A stretch of DNA of 42,991 nt from positions 1 through 42,991 of the forward strand of contig SHVR01000019.1 of assembly GCA_009694185.1 (NCBI GenBank). Reading direction: 5' to 3'. A model generated the notes under the pieces. That model searched no databases, had not been told where the DNA came from, and saw only the letters and a list, made by a program, of their open reading frames with translations. The translations under genes and the position numbers were made by a program. Each line of letters starts with the position of its first letter. The stretch's first letter is position 1. Shown here piece by piece: positions 41,272 to 42,991 of the stretch. The stretch comes from Alphaproteobacteria bacterium (lineage in GTDB: Bacteria > Pseudomonadota > Alphaproteobacteria > SHVR01).

Positions 41272-41523
41272 TCATCCGGCCTTGCCACCCTTCGTCGTGC
41301 ACTCGGCGGCGTCCTTGGTCTCGACGTAGCCCTTGCCCTTGCAGGCGTTCTGGCCCTTGCAGGCGCTCGTAGAGGTCTTGCAGGCGCTGGTACCCTTGCA
41401 GGCATTGGCGCCGGTGCACTTGACGCCGGCGGCGTATGCGGGCGACGACACGGCGGCGACGGTGCCGGCGGCGAACAGGGCGGCGGCGGCGGCGGCAAGG
41501 ATAATACCGGAAGTCTTCTTCAT
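41272..41523 (-). CDS. bufA: BufA-type bufferin precursor peptide
   Basis: 83 residues. A signal peptide (IILAAAAAALFAAG, cleavage likely after SPAYA) leads to a short Cys-rich mature peptide with cysteines at 36, 42, 48, 55, 61 and 75. Four fall in repeated A-C-K units (NACKGTSACK, SACKGQNACKGKGYV). This is the layout of bufferin-type metallophores, modified by the MNIO enzyme BufB and exported to the periplasm to bind copper. GGAGAGAA upstream of the ATG is a strong ribosome site. The exact BufA subtype is not decided here; the ACKG repeats favour the BufA2-like group. Confidence 0.88.
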   Translation of the reverse strand: MKKTSGIILAAAAAALFAAGTVAAVSSPAYAAGVKCTGANACKGTSACKTSTSACKGQNACKGKGYVETKDAAECTTKGGKAG

Positions 41524-41644
41524 CGCGTTCTCTCCTGGGTATTGGACAATCGGCCCCTCTGGGCGGAATGGAAGATAATCCGAAGGGTGGGCGCTTTCCA
41601 CTTTCGAGACGTTCACTTGCCATCACCTCTTCGTGTAAACCCGA

Positions 41645-42358
41645 TCAGCAGCCGAGCCTGTCCGCCAGATCGACAAAACTCTCGGCCACCACGTCGAAGG
41701 CGTGCTCGGCCTTCCGGTCGGTGGTTTGGCTGGGCCCGTGCTCATGGGGCCGGAGAACGAATGCGGTCCGAAGGCCGCATTTCGACGCCGCCACCAGATC
41801 ATTGTTGTGGGCGGCCACCATCATGCACGCATCGGGCGGCAGATCGAGTAAGGCGCAGCTACGCAGATAACATTCCGGTTGTGGTTTGTAGGCTTGAGCG
41901 GGCTCGGCGCCCAGGATCACGTCCCAGGGCAGGCCCGCATGCTTGGCCATATTGACCATCAACGCCACGTTGCCATTGGAGCAGGTGCCCAGGATGAACT
42001 TGGCCTTGAGGCGGGTCAGGCCCGGGACACTGTCGGGCCAGGGATCGAGCCGGTGCCAAGCGCGGTTAAGCCGGTCGCGCTCGGCCTCGGGCAATCCCCG
42101 CACGGAAAAGCGGTCGAGCAGGATATCGAGGTTTTCCCGGTGCAGCAGGTCGAGCTTGACCCATGGCCGCTCGCCCTTGCGAATCGTGTCCATGCCCGGC
42201 TGATAGAGCGCCCGCCAGGCGACGGCGAAGCCCGTGGCATCGAGATTGAATCCCTTGGCCCGATTGAGTGCCTCGACCTCGCGGGCCACGCTCGACCGCC
42301 AATCGACCACAGTGCCGAACACGTCGAAAAGGAGGGCCTTCACCGGTGGGATGGTCAT
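41645..42358 (-). CDS. Haloacid dehalogenase type II (HAD family)
   Basis: 237 residues with HAD motif I ALLFDVFGTVVDWR (nucleophile Asp12), motif II LGTCSNGNVALM, Lys in AYKPQPECYL and motif III MMVAAHNNDLVAASKCGLRT. The arrangement is that of (S)-2-haloacid dehalogenase type II enzymes, which replace the halogen of short 2-haloacids with hydroxyl; many annotated members have other, unknown substrates. The ATG at 42358 has AGGAGA 7 bases upstream. It is 120 bases before bufA, on the same strand. Confidence 0.88.
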   Translation of the reverse strand: MTIPPVKALLFDVFGTVVDWRSSVAREVEALNRAKGFNLDATGFAVAWRALYQPGMDTIRKGERPWVKLDLLHRENLDILLDRFSVRGLPEAERDRLNRAWHRLDPWPDSVPGLTRLKAKFILGTCSNGNVALMVNMAKHAGLPWDVILGAEPAQAYKPQPECYLRSCALLDLPPDACMMVAAHNNDLVAASKCGLRTAFVLRPHEHGPSQTTDRKAEHAFDVVAESFVDLADRLGC

Positions 42359-42441
42359 GCCGCGTCTCCTGCCAAGGACACGCGATGCTGCACGGGAGCC
42401 GCAATGGCCACAATGGGCGATTACAAGCAGTCGGTCCGGAC

Positions 42442-42807
42442 TCACGTCCGGGGAGCGAGCAATTCGTTCACCTGGGCCACGAGCGATCTGAGATGCACCG
42501 GCTTCGAGACGACCCGGGTCCGGCTGAGTTTGGCATTGTGGGCCTGGAGGGCGACGGCGGCGAAGCCGGTGATCAGCATGATCGGCATGTCGGGGTAAGC
42601 GGCACCGGCGCGCCGGGCGAGCTCGATGCCGTCCAGGCCCGGCATGACGATATCGGCGAGCAACATGTCGAAGCGCCGTGCCAAGAGGGCCGTCAGCGCG
42701 TCCAAGCCGTTGCCGGCCGTATGCACGTCGTAGCCCCCCCTCTCCAGCGCGCGGGCGAGGAAGGCGCGCATCGAATCCTCGTCTTCGGCAAGCAGGATGC
42801 TGGCCAT
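42442..42807 (-). CDS. cpdR: CpdR-type single-domain response regulator
   Basis: 121 residues forming only a receiver domain. Acidic pocket Glu8-Asp9, phospho-acceptor Asp52 (LLADIVMPGLDGIELARRA), Thr80 in MLITGFAAVAL and Lys102 in VVSKPVHLR. The sequence ITGFAAVAL plus KP.HLR..V..VN.LL is the CpdR pattern. In Caulobacter CpdR, when unphosphorylated, brings ClpXP to its substrates for cell-cycle proteolysis and receives phosphate through the CckA-ChpT relay. The C-terminus here ends APRT rather than a terminal Ala-Ala, so self-degradation may differ. No kinase is nearby. Confidence 0.88.
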   Translation of the reverse strand: MASILLAEDEDSMRAFLARALERGGYDVHTAGNGLDALTALLARRFDMLLADIVMPGLDGIELARRAGAAYPDMPIMLITGFAAVALQAHNAKLSRTRVVSKPVHLRSLVAQVNELLAPRT

Positions 42808-42843
42808 TCCGTCCCCGCGAGCGTTGCAACAATAGTTTGCATC

Positions 42844-42991
42844 CTAGTACCTCTGCACAGAGGTTTTGACTGGTTGGTCGTGTGCGGATCGTAGGGCCGG
42901 GAGGTGCTGGGCATCAACCAGGACAGTGATGCTGCGGGCGACGCCCGGCTGTCGTCGGATCAGGCCTTGGCGTTCGAGGGTGAGCACCATT
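42844..42991 (-). CDS. Winged-helix DNA-binding protein, C-terminal part only (runs off the window)
   Basis: 48 codons read from the window edge to a TAG at 42844: VLTLERQGLIRRQPGVARSI, then TVLVDAQHLPAL and a short tail. The pattern MV.TLE..GLI.R.PG.ARSI is that of the recognition helix and wing of LexA-N-terminal/MarR-like winged-helix proteins common in Alphaproteobacteria. The N-terminal helices lie outside the window. It ends 37 bases upstream of the cpdR start on the same strand. Confidence 0.65.
   Translation of the reverse strand, partial: MVLTLERQGLIRRQPGVARSITVLVDAQHLPALRSAHDQPVKTSVQRY

Noticed and set aside
41524..41616. Longer bufA reading frame starting at 41616
   Set aside because: It would place about 31 residues before a perfect signal peptide; the ATG at 41523 has a strong ribosome site.
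1..42991. CRISPR arrays, tRNA or rRNA genes
   Set aside because: No regularly spaced repeats, no cloverleaf-like segments and no rRNA-like sequence were seen.

Overview
The window is a GC-rich (roughly 65-70%) bacterial chromosome segment. Several gene families point to an Alphaproteobacterium, probably Rhodospirillales or a relative: a CpdR-type response regulator, a bufA-bufB-bufC metallophore cassette, Tat-exported solute-binding proteins and CoxM/S/L-type molybdenum hydroxylases. This assignment is inferred from protein families only; no rRNA or tRNA gene was seen.

Layout. (1) 1-600: two opposed, deleted remnants of IS110-family transposases fused tail to tail. (2) 850-19459: a long, mostly plus-strand import and catabolism region. 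It holds a polyamine-type ABC transporter (solute-binding protein, two permeases, ATPase), a convergent cytosine-deaminase-like amidohydrolase, a three-subunit molybdenum hydroxylase, and a peptide/nickel-type ABC transporter. The genes of that second transporter are split around an isochorismatase-fold amidohydrolase, two amidase-signature enzymes and a tiny AtzG-like amidase partner. The combination suggests uptake, hydroxylation, ring opening and stepwise deamidation of a nitrogen-rich, perhaps heterocyclic, compound. The substrate cannot be read from sequence. (3) 19655-26879: a 46-residue basic protein, then oxidoreductases (zinc alcohol dehydrogenase, two LLM flavin monooxygenases, a 3-hydroxyisobutyrate-dehydrogenase-like enzyme), a zincin, an M20 peptidase, and a decayed Lon-related/universal-stress remnant.

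(4) 26907-27559: an MntA-HepT toxin-antitoxin pair in which one base appears to have removed both the mntA stop and the hepT ATG. (5) 27636-29220: an M20 carboxypeptidase and an internally deleted dienelactone-hydrolase relic. (6) 29260-34129: three GT9 (heptosyltransferase-type) enzymes in alternating orientation, an outer-membrane beta-barrel and a GT4 glycosyltransferase, likely for envelope glycan synthesis. (7) 34186-39466: an MFS exporter, a secreted HExxH peptidase, an exported DUF255 thioredoxin-like protein and a creatininase-family enzyme. (8) 39473-41523: bufA-bufB-bufC on the minus strand, with a long RNA hairpin between bufA and bufB. (9) 41645-42991: a type II haloacid dehalogenase, CpdR, and the C-terminal part of a winged-helix protein cut by the window edge.

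Two themes run through the window. Many genes are packed with 4-bp start/stop overlaps or tail-to-tail coding overlaps of up to 37 bp. Several relics (IS110, Lon-related, universal-stress, dienelactone hydrolase) keep their ends but have lost their middles, which suggests repeated internal deletions.
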